Shown: positions 33,394-42,396, numbered from the stretch's first letter. The stretch is DNA of 54,331 bases from Megasphaera cerevisiae DSM 20462 (GCF_001045675.1 NZ_LEKT01000019.1:1-54331), one strand, 5' to 3'. The notes: a model not told the origin generated them from the sequence alone. A program made the numbers and translations.

Positions 33394-35727
33394 TTGACGG
33401 CAGACGGCAGCGTAACGATGGGGAATACGGTTGTGAATGCCAGCGGCGTCACGATCGGTACGGGTAGTAATGCGACGGTGTCGCTTACCGCTGATGGATT
33501 GAATAATGGCAGCCATAAGATCATCAACGTGGCGGCGGGGACGGCAGATACGGATGCGGTCAATGTGAGCCAGTTGAACGAGGTGCAAACCTTGGCAGGC
33601 AAGCATACGACGATGACCGTCAATGGAGGCACAGCGGCGCAGGAAAATAGTTATACAGACAGGAATCTGCAGCTGGAACAGACCACAACAAACGGACAGA
33701 TTGCATATGATGTAAAACTGAACGATGTGATCACGTTAGGGAGTGAAGACAATAAGAAAATTTCTCTGAATGGGACGACCGGTATGATCCAGGCTGGTAA
33801 GGTCATGGTAAACGGCGCGGCGGGCACGGTCAACAACTTGAACAATACGATATGGGACAACGCAAATTACGTATCCGGTCAGGCAGCGACAGAAGATCAG
33901 CTGAAGGCCGTCGATGATATTGCTGTGAAATATGACAGAAATGGGGATGGGACAATCAATAAAGGCTCTATTACCTTAGGCGACGCAAGTGGAGATACGC
34001 TGCAGTATACGCAGATTCATAATGTAGCCAATGGGGAAGCCGATCAGGATGCGGTCAATATGAGCCAGTTGAAGGATGTGCAGGCCTTGGCAGGTAAGCA
34101 TACGACCATGACGGCCAACGGTGGTACCGCCGCTCCGGAAGGCGCGTATACAGATGGGAACCTGCGGCTGAAACAGACTACAATAAACGGCCAAGTCGAA
34201 TATGATGTAAAGCTCAATGATAAAATTACCTTGGGTGATACAGAAGGAAAACAAATTATTATTGATGGAATGGCGGGAAATGCCGTCTTTGGCGGTGCTA
34301 TTCTGGGGATACAAACCGTCAGAGGTGAGGAAGGCAGTTATTTGAGAGGTCTCAGCAACACCTCATTCCATATTGCTGAAGGCGCGTATCAGCAGTATCA
34401 AGGTTCCAACATGGCAGCAACAGAAGGGCAGCTATATGACGCTTTTGATTTCCTGGACAAAAAGATTGATAACATCAGCATAAAAAATGATGACGGTAAT
34501 ATGGATATCGACAAGAATGAAGATGGCGGCAGCGGCTCTACGGGAACAGATCCCAAACCGTCCCCAGGCTTTGACATCAACCTGAAAGACAACGTCACCA
34601 TTGGCGGAGGCACCGGCCATGATGATAAGACGAAGCCCGGCAGCGTGACTGTCATAGGAAGTGAAGGGAAGGAAAATATCAGCATTGACGGCTCTAAAGG
34701 TACGGTCTCTGGTCTCAGCAATACGACCTGGAATCGGAACGATGCCAATAAAGATGCTGCGGAGGGCGGCTGTAAGGGTTCGACCAATGCCGCAACGGAA
34801 TCGCAGCTCCAACAGGCCATGGAAGGCACCGTCCAGTATGATATAAATAAGGATGGTACCGTCAATACGGGCAGTATCACCTTGGCCGGCGGCAGCAGCG
34901 GCACGGCGATCCACAACGTGGCAGACGGTAAAATATCAGAGGACTCGAAGGATGCTGTCAATGGCAGCCAGCTCTATGCGACCAATCAGCACGTAGAAGA
35001 AAATGCCAATAATATCCAGATTTTGGGCAGCAGCGTCAACGAACTGGACAGCCGCATCGACCGTGTTGGTGCCGGTGCAGCGGCTCTGGCAGCGCTTCAT
35101 CCTCTGGATTTTGATCCCGATGCGAAGTGGGATTTCGCCGCAGGCTACGGCAATTACCGCGGTGCCAATGCGGTATCTGTGGGGACCTACTATCGCCCCA
35201 ACGAAGACACCATGTTCAGTGTGGGTGGCAGCTTTGGCGGCGGTGAAAATATGGTCAATGCCGGTGTCAGTATCAAACTTGGCAGCGTCAGCAATAACGT
35301 AAGTACCTCACGTGTCGCCATGGCCAGGGAAATTGTCGAACTGCGGGGAAATGTAGCTCAATTGACGGCTCTGGTCAACCAGCTTATCGGCAGCCGGAAT
35401 CAGAATCAAAGTGATCTGGCAAGGGTATTCCCCGATGTGCCGAAAAATCACTGGGCGTATGAAGCCATTCATCAGCTGGCAGCGCAGGGAATTGTCGAAG
35501 GGTATCCGGACGGCACCTTTGGCGGCGGCCGAACCATGACGCGGTATGAATTTGCCTCTCTTGTGTACCGGGCCCTGCAAACGGGCGTGTCTGTCAGCGG
35601 CGACGTGCAGCGGCTCGTGCAGGAATTCAGACCGGAACTGGATCTGATCCGCGTCGATACGATTGCCAAGGATAGAGACGGCAACGCGACGATCCAACGG
35701 GTACGGGTGAATCAGCCGCAGAAATAA
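33394..35727 (+). CDS. trimeric autotransporter adhesin, C-terminal part with YadA anchor and SLH domain
   Basis: About 777 residues of stalk, anchor and a C-terminal SLH domain. Stalk motifs of the YadA/Hia type repeat (NVSQLNEVQTLAGKHTTM at about 33556 and NMSQLKDVQALAGKHTTM at about 34054; DAVNGSQLYATNQ near 34950). The YadA-like anchor follows (DAKWDFAAGYGNYRG to AGVSIKLG, about 35110-35290), then a coiled coil (AREIVELRGNVAQLTALVNQL). Last is one SLH domain (FPDVPKNHWAYEAIHQLAAQ to YEFASLVYRAL, about 35430-35577). SLH domains bind peptidoglycan-linked polymer, so this would tie the outer-membrane anchor to the wall. The first codon (TTG) has no ribosome site: this is the 3' part of a broken gene. 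Confidence 0.85.
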   Translation: MTADGSVTMGNTVVNASGVTIGTGSNATVSLTADGLNNGSHKIINVAAGTADTDAVNVSQLNEVQTLAGKHTTMTVNGGTAAQENSYTDRNLQLEQTTTNGQIAYDVKLNDVITLGSEDNKKISLNGTTGMIQAGKVMVNGAAGTVNNLNNTIWDNANYVSGQAATEDQLKAVDDIAVKYDRNGDGTINKGSITLGDASGDTLQYTQIHNVANGEADQDAVNMSQLKDVQALAGKHTTMTANGGTAAPEGAYTDGNLRLKQTTINGQVEYDVKLNDKITLGDTEGKQIIIDGMAGNAVFGGAILGIQTVRGEEGSYLRGLSNTSFHIAEGAYQQYQGSNMAATEGQLYDAFDFLDKKIDNISIKNDDGNMDIDKNEDGGSGSTGTDPKPSPGFDINLKDNVTIGGGTGHDDKTKPGSVTVIGSEGKENISIDGSKGTVSGLSNTTWNRNDANKDAAEGGCKGSTNAATESQLQQAMEGTVQYDINKDGTVNTGSITLAGGSSGTAIHNVADGKISEDSKDAVNGSQLYATNQHVEENANNIQILGSSVNELDSRIDRVGAGAAALAALHPLDFDPDAKWDFAAGYGNYRGANAVSVGTYYRPNEDTMFSVGGSFGGGENMVNAGVSIKLGSVSNNVSTSRVAMAREIVELRGNVAQLTALVNQLIGSRNQNQSDLARVFPDVPKNHWAYEAIHQLAAQGIVEGYPDGTFGGGRTMTRYEFASLVYRALQTGVSVSGDVQRLVQEFRPELDLIRVDTIAKDRDGNATIQRVRVNQPQK

Positions 35728-35750
35728 ATATATATGATATTCATCTATCA

Positions 35751-35793
35751 ACGGGGAACAGGCTATTTGTATAAAGGCCTGTGCCCTGTTTTT
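35751..35793 (+). terminator. adhesin terminator
   Basis: ACGGGGAACAGGC pairs with GCCTGTGCCCTGT (two mismatches), followed by TTTTT, 23 bases after the adhesin stop. Confidence 0.75.
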
Positions 35794-35892
35794 GATGGGG
35801 CCACAGATTGGCATATACTAAAAAATTTGATTTGGATAACCTGCTTGTAAAAACGGTTAATCTGCTGAAAAAACTAAAAAGAAAGGGATAGA

Positions 35893-36081
35893 TTTGGTAT
35901 AATAAAATTATTGCACACGCAGGAGAACTTTTCCCGTGTGGATGGGTATGTTTTAGAAAGAAGGGAAAAGACGCATTTAACACAGAGGGTGAGTCAGCTT
36001 GCGTAATGGTATGTCAGGGCCCTTTGTCAAAAAAATCCCGCCTAATTAAACACTATCGGTAATGTGTAAAAAGGAGAAATT
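35893..36081 (+). promoter_or_regulatory. trxB leader region, structured, unassigned
   Basis: After a TATAAT at about 35897 comes a leader of some 170 bases with no ORF. It contains CACACG/CGTGTG and ACAGAGGG/CCCTTTGT pairings and GGAGAACTTTTCCC opposite GGGAAAAG. The ribosome site AAAAAGGAG lies before trxB. It does not match any riboswitch consensus I know, and no T-run terminator is evident. Confidence 0.35.
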
Positions 36082-37041
36082 ATGAAGGATATATATGATG
36101 TAATTATTATAGGAGCCGGTCCGGCAGGCTTGGCGGCCGGCATATACGCGGGACGAAGTCGTCTTGCTGCGCTGCTTATTGAAAAAGCGCAGGACGGCGG
36201 GCAGATTTCGATGACAGATGTAATCGAAAATTATCCCGGTCAGATGCCGGAAGGCGAATCGGGAGCGACACTGATTGCCCGAATGACGGCGCAGGCAGAA
36301 ATATTTGGTGTTGAACGGGCTGCCGATACGATCAAAGAGGTGCGTCTTGGCGGTGATATCAAGGAGGTCACCGGTCTCCGACAAACCTATAAAGCAAAGG
36401 CGGTCATTCTGGCAACGGGGGCCGTGCACCGGCCCATTGGTTGTAAAGGTGAAGTAGCATACCGGGGCCGCGGCGTTTCATACTGCGCTACCTGTGACGC
36501 CGGATTTTTTGAGGATTTGGATGTCTACGTGGTCGGTGGCGGGGACAGTGCCGTGCAGGAAGCGCTATACCTGACAAAGTTTGCCAGAAATGTTACGATT
36601 ATCCACCGGCGGGATGCCCTGCGTGCTGTCGGTTCCTTGCAGGAAAGAGCCTTTGCCAATAAAAAAATTCATTTTTTCTGGGATTCGGTTGTCGATGAGA
36701 TCGGCGGCGAGGATGTCGTGCAATGGATGCTTGTCCGCAATACGAAAACCGGTGAAACGAGGAAGGTTGAAGCCAGTAAAGCAGACGGCTTATTCGGTGT
36801 CTTCGGTTTTGTGGGTCTGGTACCTGTAACACAGCTGTTTGAGGGGCAGATAAAGATGGAAAACGGCTATATACTGACTGATGAAGATATGAAAACGAAT
36901 GTGGCAGGGGTTTGGGCCACCGGTGACATGCGCAAGAAATCCCTGCGCCAGGTTGTGACGGCAGCTGCCGATGGGGCAATTGCCGCTATGCAGGTTGATG
37001 CATATTTGACGGAAAAGAATCACGAAGTCTATTCCGGTTAA
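36082..37041 (+). CDS. trxB: thioredoxin reductase, copy 1
   Basis: A 319-residue flavoenzyme that passes electrons from NAD(P)H to thioredoxin. The FAD motif VIIIGAGPAGLAAGIYAGR is at the start, the redox-active CATC at 135-138 (GVSYCATCDAGFF), the pyridine-nucleotide motif VVGGGDSAVQEALYL, and the terminal ATGDMRKKSLRQVVTAAADG. It is nearly identical to copy 2 at 40482. It stands upstream of the glycine riboswitch, in front of the grd operon, where reduced thioredoxin is the electron donor of glycine reductase. Confidence 0.9.
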   Translation: MKDIYDVIIIGAGPAGLAAGIYAGRSRLAALLIEKAQDGGQISMTDVIENYPGQMPEGESGATLIARMTAQAEIFGVERAADTIKEVRLGGDIKEVTGLRQTYKAKAVILATGAVHRPIGCKGEVAYRGRGVSYCATCDAGFFEDLDVYVVGGGDSAVQEALYLTKFARNVTIIHRRDALRAVGSLQERAFANKKIHFFWDSVVDEIGGEDVVQWMLVRNTKTGETRKVEASKADGLFGVFGFVGLVPVTQLFEGQIKMENGYILTDEDMKTNVAGVWATGDMRKKSLRQVVTAAADGAIAAMQVDAYLTEKNHEVYSG

Positions 37042-37070
37042 GAGTGGATAAGTATTTTTCTAAGCTATAC

Positions 37071-37098
37071 TTTACATTTTGCCGGAAAATGATATAAT
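37071..37098 (+). promoter_or_regulatory. glycine reductase operon promoter
   Basis: TTTACA, a 16-base spacer and TATAAT, placed about 40 bases before the glycine aptamer. Confidence 0.65.
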
Positions 37099-37140
37099 AT
37101 AATTACAAAAGCATATAGAAATAGTATGCAGTTTAATTTT

Positions 37141-37255
37141 CTGTGCGAGAGTGTCTATATGGCCGCCGAAGAGGCAAGAATAAGGGCTGTCCGCTTTTAT
37201 TTGAAACTTTCAGGCAAAAGGATCACGGAGAATCTGCACTCTGAAAGTGAATGTT
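37141..37255 (+). ncRNA. glycine riboswitch (single aptamer)
   Basis: The conserved core of the glycine aptamer is readable: GCGAGAGTGTC at the 5' side, GGCCGCCGAAGAGGCAAG, then TCAGGCAAAAGGATCACGGAG, with closing strand CACTCTGAAAG. Only one complete aptamer is visible rather than the common tandem. It lies between promoter and terminator in front of the glycine reductase genes. Glycine binding should prevent termination and switch the operon on, as in other catabolic glycine switches. Confidence 0.85.
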
Positions 37256-37283
37256 ATATGTAATCCCCTCCGATTACTGACAG

Positions 37284-37332
37284 AGAACGACAAAACGTCT
37301 ATGAATATGGATGTTTTGCCGTTCTTTTTTTA
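37284..37332 (+). terminator. riboswitch expression-platform terminator
   Basis: GAACG..AAAACGTC pairs with GATGTTTT..CGTTC and is followed by seven T, 67 bases before grdX. It is the off-state hairpin expected of a glycine riboswitch. Confidence 0.75.
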
Positions 37333-37398
37333 CACTGCAGGCCTGCGGATGTTTGTACAAGGAGGATAGAGCACCGCTTGCGGGAGAGGAGCTCACTG

Positions 37399-37782
37399 AT
37401 GAATTTTAGAGTCATTACCAATAATCCCAAAGTATATAGGGTATATGCAAAAACATGCCTTGTGGAATATCAGAAGGTATCATATCAGGAAGTGCTGCTA
37501 CAGGTCCGTCACTATGTGCAGCAAGGCTGCCGGATACTTTCACACCCGTTGTCGGGAAGTGTCAAGCCTGGTGAAATGCCATATAAATCCATTATGATTT
37601 CCAGCCAGGCTGCTGGCGTCGTGGACATGGAGTCCGAGCTGCTGATTGAGCAGTGCCTTGCGGTATGCAACTCTTTTTCCGATGCGGGCCGGCGCTGGCC
37701 TGCCTGCGTACTGGATGATTTTCAATATATTGACTATACACTCATTGCGAGTGCTGTTGAGTCAGCCCGATCCTTGGGATAG
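37399..37782 (+). CDS. grdX: GrdX family protein
   Basis: A 127-residue protein resembling GrdX, a small protein of unknown function found at the start of glycine reductase operons. MNFRVITNNPKVY opens it, and LSHPLSGSVKPGEMPYKSIMIS and DFQYIDYTLIASAVESA are the conserved stretches. The ATG at 37399 follows GAGAGGAG. It is the first gene after the glycine riboswitch and is followed 68 bases later by grdE. Confidence 0.8.
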   Translation: MNFRVITNNPKVYRVYAKTCLVEYQKVSYQEVLLQVRHYVQQGCRILSHPLSGSVKPGEMPYKSIMISSQAAGVVDMESELLIEQCLAVCNSFSDAGRRWPACVLDDFQYIDYTLIASAVESARSLG

Positions 37783-37850
37783 AGACAGCGTCGTATTATT
37801 GTGGAAGTATAGATGTATTTGTATGAATACCAAGTAAGGAGGTATGAACC

Positions 37851-39131
37851 GTGAAGTTGGAAATGGGATATTTCAATATCCGAGATGTTGTATTCGGTAC
37901 AGGGTCCAAGCTGGACAGCGGTGTCCTGACGATTGACAGGGCGGCTCTTGAGCGCCTGGTTCTGGAGGATGAAAGCATTAAGAGCGTCGTCGTGGATATT
38001 GCCAGGCCTGGTGAAAGTGTCCGCATTACGCCGGTCAAGGATGTGATCGAGCCGCGTACTAAAGTGGCAGGAAAGGGCGGCATATTTCCCGGTGTTATTT
38101 CAAATGTGGAAACCGCAGGGAGCGGTACTACCTATGCACTGAAAGGGATGGCTGTTGTTACGGCGGGCCGAATCGTCGGGTTTCAGGAGGGTATTATTGA
38201 TATGACCGGGCCGGGAGCCCAATATACGCCTTTTTCCCGATTGATCAATGTGTGCATGGTCTGCGAACCTGTGGAATCAGCAGAGCGGCATGTCTATGAA
38301 AAAGCGGTACGCATGGCCGGTCTTCGTGCTGCTGCGTATATTGGCAGTCTGGCAAAGGATGCTGTACCGGATGAAATCAAGGTATTTGAAACGCTGCCGC
38401 TTATGGAAGGCAAGGCCGCGTTTCCGAATTTGCCGCGCGTAGCCTATGTACAGATGCTGCAAAGCCAGGGATTGCTTCATGATACCTATGTCTATGGCGT
38501 TGACGTCAAACGAATTGTTCCGACATTGCTGTATCCGACAGAGCTCATGGATGGTGCCGTGATTTCCGGGAATTGTGTGTCAGCCTGCGACAAAAATACG
38601 ACCTATCATCATTTGAATAACCCGGTGGTGGCGGATTTGTATGAAGCGCACGGCAAGACGCTGAATTTTACCGGCGTCATTATTACAAATGAAAATGTAT
38701 ATCTGGCAGATAAGCAGCGATCTTCTGACTGGACGGCTAAGCTGTGCAAAATGCTGGATCTGGACGGCGTGATCATATCCCAGGAGGGCTTTGGCAATCC
38801 CGATACAGATCTTATTATGAATTGTAAAAAAATTGAGGCGGAAGGGATTAAGACGGTTATTATTACGGATGAATATGCTGGGCGGGACGGAAAATCCCAA
38901 TCCCTTGCCGATTCGGACCCGGCAGCGACGGCTGTTGTTACCGGTGGTAACGCCAATCAGGTCGTCCTTCTTCCCAAGCTGGACAAGGTCATCGGCACGT
39001 TAGACTATGTGACTAAAATTGCCGGCGGCAACGAGAACAGCATTCGTGAAGAGGGTATCATCGAGGTAGAACTTCAGGTATTTACGGGAGCTACGAACGA
39101 ATTGGGGTTTAACACACTCAGTGCTCGTTAG
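37851..39131 (+). CDS. grdE: glycine reductase component B, alpha/beta proprotein
   Basis: A 426-residue GrdE proprotein of the glycine-specific component B, which binds glycine as a Schiff base through a pyruvoyl group. The cleavage cysteine is C242 in ISGNCVSACDKNTTYHHLNNP; cleavage before it makes the two subunits and the pyruvoyl cofactor. GTG start after AAGGAGG. It is followed by grdB after 19 bases. In known systems GrdE and GrdB form the substrate-activating complex that loads a carboxymethyl group onto the selenol of GrdA. Confidence 0.93.
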   Translation: MKLEMGYFNIRDVVFGTGSKLDSGVLTIDRAALERLVLEDESIKSVVVDIARPGESVRITPVKDVIEPRTKVAGKGGIFPGVISNVETAGSGTTYALKGMAVVTAGRIVGFQEGIIDMTGPGAQYTPFSRLINVCMVCEPVESAERHVYEKAVRMAGLRAAAYIGSLAKDAVPDEIKVFETLPLMEGKAAFPNLPRVAYVQMLQSQGLLHDTYVYGVDVKRIVPTLLYPTELMDGAVISGNCVSACDKNTTYHHLNNPVVADLYEAHGKTLNFTGVIITNENVYLADKQRSSDWTAKLCKMLDLDGVIISQEGFGNPDTDLIMNCKKIEAEGIKTVIITDEYAGRDGKSQSLADSDPAATAVVTGGNANQVVLLPKLDKVIGTLDYVTKIAGGNENSIREEGIIEVELQVFTGATNELGFNTLSAR

Positions 39132-39150
39132 GAAAGGAGGCAGAGGAAGG

Positions 39151-40464
39151 ATGACAAAACTCAAAGCAGTACATTATATCAACCAGTTTTTTGCCGGCAT
39201 CGGCGGTGAAGAAACAGCCGATTACCTGCCGGAAATCAGAGAAGGGGCCGTTGGCCCCGGTCTGGCGTTTCAGCAGGCCTTTGGCGATGCTGCGGAGATT
39301 ACGGCTACGGTTATTTGCGGGGATACCTATTTTAACGAACATCCGGAAGATGCTCAGAATCAGATTGTGCAGATGATAGCGACGCAGCAGCCGGATATAT
39401 TTATTGCCGGTCCAGCGTTTAATGCCGGCCGGTACGGAGTAGCCTGCGGCATGATCTGTGATACGGTCCGGCAGCGTCTCGGGATTCCTGTTCTTACAGG
39501 AATGTATGAAGAAAATCCCGGCGCAGATATGTTCAAAACCAAGGTATATATTACGCCGACCAAGAATAATGCGGCAGGTATGCGCAAGGCTGTCCAGACC
39601 ATGATGCCGCTGGCGCTCAAGCTGGCCCGACAGGAATCAATCGGGGCCTCCTGCGAGGATGGGTATATGCCAAACGGCGTCCGGGTCAATTTTTTTGAAA
39701 AGGAACGAGGCTCCAAACGGGCTGTTGCTATGCTGGTGAAAAAACTGGCCGGCAAGGCTTTTACAACGGAGTATCCGATGCCTGTTTTTGACCGGGTAGA
39801 TCCTAGTCCGGCTGTTCAGGATATAACGAAGGCCAAAATAGCGCTGGTCACGTCAGGCGGCATCGTTCCCAAAGGAAATCCCGATCATATAGAGGCTTCC
39901 AGTGCGTCCCGGTATGGGGAGTATAATCTTGCCGGTGTCCGGGATCTGACAGCCGATACGTATGAAACAGCTCATGGCGGCTATGACCCCACCTATGTGA
40001 ATGAAGATGCCGATCGCGTGCTTCCTGTGGATGTGCTTCGGGATCTTGAAGCAGAAGGAAAAATCGGCTCGTTGTATCATACCTTTTATACGACGACAGG
40101 AAATGGTACGGCTGTCGCTTCCGCAAAGCAATTTGCCGCTGAAATCGGCAGAAAATTGAAGAACGCCGGCGTGGATGCGGTCATATTGACCTCTACGTGA
40201 GGCACATGTACTCGTTGCGGTGCAACGATGGTAAAAGAAATTGAACGGATAGGGGTGCCTGTCGTTCATATGTGCACGATTACACCTATTTCTGTGACTG
40301 TCGGCGCGAATAGAATTGTTCCGACGATCGCAATTCCCTATCCGCTGGGAAATCCGGCACTATCATCTGCGGAGGAAAAAAAGCTGCGCCGGCAGCTGGT
40401 AGAACGGGCATTACGAGCATTACAAACACCGATAGACGGCCAAACCGTCTTTGCTGATGAGTAA
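39151..40464 (+). CDS. grdB: glycine reductase component B gamma, selenoprotein (in-frame UGA)
   Basis: A 437-residue GrdB whose selenocysteine is encoded by TGA at 40198-40200 (U350). The motif is T-S-T-U-G-T-C-T-R-C, the UxxCxxC of this family, and the frame runs on through VVHMCTITPISVTVGANRIVPTIAIPYPLGNP to TAA. ORF callers split it at the TGA. A perfect 7-bp hairpin lies 11 bases beyond. The ATG at 39151 follows GGAGGCAGAGGAAGG. The protein works with GrdE to present the substrate to GrdA. Confidence 0.93.
40198..40228 (+). promoter_or_regulatory. UGA selenocysteine codon and candidate SECIS of grdB
   Basis: TGA at 40198-40200 is followed by TCGTTGC-GGT-GCAACGA (40212-40228), a perfect stem at the spacing expected for SelB-dependent recoding. 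Confidence 0.7.
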
Positions 40465-40481
40465 AAGAAGGGGAGGCTGTT

Positions 40482-41441
40482 ATGAAAGATATATATGATG
40501 TTGTTATAGTAGGAGCCGGGCCAGCAGGCTTGGCAGCTGGCATATACGCGGGACGAAGCCGTCTTTCTACGCTGCTTATTGAAAAAGCGCAGGATGGCGG
40601 ACAGATCGCGATTACGGATATGATCGAAAATTATCCCGGTCAGATGTTGGAAGGTGAATCGGGAGCGGCACTGATTGCCCGGATGACGGCGCAGGCCGAA
40701 ACGTTTGGCGTCGAACGGGCGGCCGATACGATCAAAGAGGTGCGTCTTGGCGGTGATATCAAGGAAGTCACCGGTCTCAGACAGACGTATAAAGCCAGGA
40801 CGGTCATCTTGGCAACGGGGGCTGCGCACCGGCCTATTGGCTGCCAGGGAGAAAAAATATATCAGGGCCGCGGCGTTTCATACTGCGCTACCTGTGACGC
40901 CGGATTTTTTGAGGATTTGGACGTCTACGTGGTAGGCGGCGGGGACAGTGCCGTGCAGGAAGCGCTATACCTGACAAAGTTTGCCAAAAATGTTACGATT
41001 ATCCACCGGCGGGATGCTTTGCGTGCTGTCGGTTCCTTGCAGGAAAAGGCTTTTGCCAATAAAAAAATTCACTTTTTCTGGGATTCCGTCGTCGATGAGA
41101 TCGGCGGTGAGGATGTCGTGCAATGGATGCTTGTCCGCAATACGAAAACCGGTGAAACGAGGAAGATCGAGGCCAGTGCAGAAGACGGTTTGTTTGGTAT
41201 ATTCGGTTTTATCGGTCTGGTGCCTACAACACAGCTCTTTGAAGGGCAGATCGATATGGAAAACGGCTATATTCTGACCGATGAAGATATGAAAACCAAT
41301 ATGGAAGGGGTTTTTGCCGTCGGTGATATGCGCAAGAAATCTCTGCGCCAGGTTGTGACGGCAGCTGCCGATGGAGCTATTGCCGCTATGCAGGTTGATA
41401 AATATTTGACGGAAAAGAATCATGAAGTCTATTACGGTTGA
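40482..41441 (+). CDS. trxB: thioredoxin reductase, copy 2
   Basis: A 319-residue protein differing from copy 1 (36082) at only scattered positions (for example ITDMIENYPGQMLE against MTDVIENYPGQMPE). The same FAD motif, CATC at 135-138 and NAD(P)H motif are present. It lies 17 bases after grdB and 14 before trxA, so it is co-transcribed with the reductase it serves. In other glycine-reductase operons this gene and trxA form the NADPH electron supply. Confidence 0.92.
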   Translation: MKDIYDVVIVGAGPAGLAAGIYAGRSRLSTLLIEKAQDGGQIAITDMIENYPGQMLEGESGAALIARMTAQAETFGVERAADTIKEVRLGGDIKEVTGLRQTYKARTVILATGAAHRPIGCQGEKIYQGRGVSYCATCDAGFFEDLDVYVVGGGDSAVQEALYLTKFAKNVTIIHRRDALRAVGSLQEKAFANKKIHFFWDSVVDEIGGEDVVQWMLVRNTKTGETRKIEASAEDGLFGIFGFIGLVPTTQLFEGQIDMENGYILTDEDMKTNMEGVFAVGDMRKKSLRQVVTAAADGAIAAMQVDKYLTEKNHEVYYG

Positions 41442-41455
41442 GGAGGGTCAGCCTT

Positions 41456-41776
41456 ATGATGGAAGTTGATAAAAAAACATTTGAAACAGAAGTATTGCAG
41501 TCAGCAGGCACTGTGTTTGTGGATTTTTATGGTGACGGCTGCGTACCGTGCCAGGCGCTTTTGCCTGTCATACACGGGTATGCCGAAACGTATGGTGATA
41601 AAATCAAGTTTTGCGCTATCAATACATCCAAAGCCCGTCGTCTGGCTATAGGTCAGAAGGTACTGGGACTGCCCGTCATGGCGATTTATCAAAATGGCCA
41701 AAAAATAGCGGAGTGTGTTAAGGAGGATGCGACACCAGAACACATTGAAAAGATGATTCAGGACTATTATAAATAA
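41456..41776 (+). CDS. trxA: thioredoxin of the glycine reductase system
   Basis: A 106-residue thioredoxin with active site C29-V-P-C32 (FYGDGCVPCQALLP), the variant seen in glycine-reductase-linked thioredoxins rather than WCGPC. The cis-proline motif GLPVMAIYQNG is present. It takes electrons from TrxB and reduces the GrdA selenenyl/disulfide form after each turnover. The start is ATG ATG after GAGGAGG; the first ATG is listed. Confidence 0.9.
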   Translation: MMEVDKKTFETEVLQSAGTVFVDFYGDGCVPCQALLPVIHGYAETYGDKIKFCAINTSKARRLAIGQKVLGLPVMAIYQNGQKIAECVKEDATPEHIEKMIQDYYK

Positions 41777-41834
41777 GGCTTTACGATAGAATTATCTATA
41801 CATAGAGCAAAAAAACATAAGGAGGAATCGCGTT

Positions 41835-42308
41835 ATGAGCATTCTTGAGGGTAAAAAAGTCGTCATTATCGGCGACCGCGACGGTATTCCGGGCCCTGCC
41901 ATAGCGGAATGCGCGAAGACAGCAGGTGCGGATGTAGTATTTGCATCAACCGAATGCTTTGTCTGAACGAGCGCTGGGGCAATGGACTTGGAAAATCAGA
42001 AGCGGGTAAAGGATTTTGCCGATCAGTATGGCCCGGAAAACGTAGTCGTATTGGTGGGGGCTGCTGAAGGTGAAGCGGCAGGGCTTGCAGCCGAAACCGT
42101 CACAGCAGGAGACCCGACTTTCGCAGGTCCGTTGACAGGAGTCCAGTTGGGACTTACAGTGTATCATATTTGCGAACCGGAAATTAAAGAGGTAGTGGAT
42201 CCGGCCGTATATGACGAACAGATCAGCATGATGGAAATGGTATTGGATGTCGATGATATTATTGAGGAAATGTCTTCGATTCGTGACCAGTACTGCAAGT
42301 ATCTGTAG
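41835..42308 (+). CDS. grdA: glycine reductase component A, selenoprotein (in-frame UGA)
   Basis: A 157-residue GrdA with selenocysteine U44 encoded by TGA at 41964-41966 ([17 protein letters not shown]), the CxxU redox site of the family. The start [28 protein letters not shown] is unmistakable, and the ATG follows GGAGGAATCG. Without recoding only 43 residues would be made. It carries the carboxymethyl-selenoether from component B to component C, yielding an acetyl thioester and oxidised selenium-sulfur. A 154-base gap with a hairpin follows. Confidence 0.95.
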
Positions 42309-42342
42309 GATCGTTCGCGCCTGACGGCCGGGAATGGCCAGG

Positions 42343-42396
42343 CAGGGCAGTATGGGGCAGATCGTCAGCAGTGATGAAATGCCGTGTACTGCCCTG
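42343..42396 (+). other. intercistronic hairpin between grdA and grdC
   Basis: CAGGGCAGTA pairs perfectly with TACTGCCCTG over a 34-base loop in the only large gap of the grd operon. No T-run follows, so a processing or stability element is more likely than a terminator. Confidence 0.45.

Noticed and set aside
32771-33397. 208-residue plus-strand open frame spanning the M20 fragment and the adhesin
   Set aside because: Its first two thirds are the antisense of the peptidase; only the last 60 residues are real adhesin sequence.
36082-37041. Second aptamer or T-box elements near the grd operon
   Set aside because: Only one glycine aptamer core could be traced, and no AGGGTGG T-box sequence is present.
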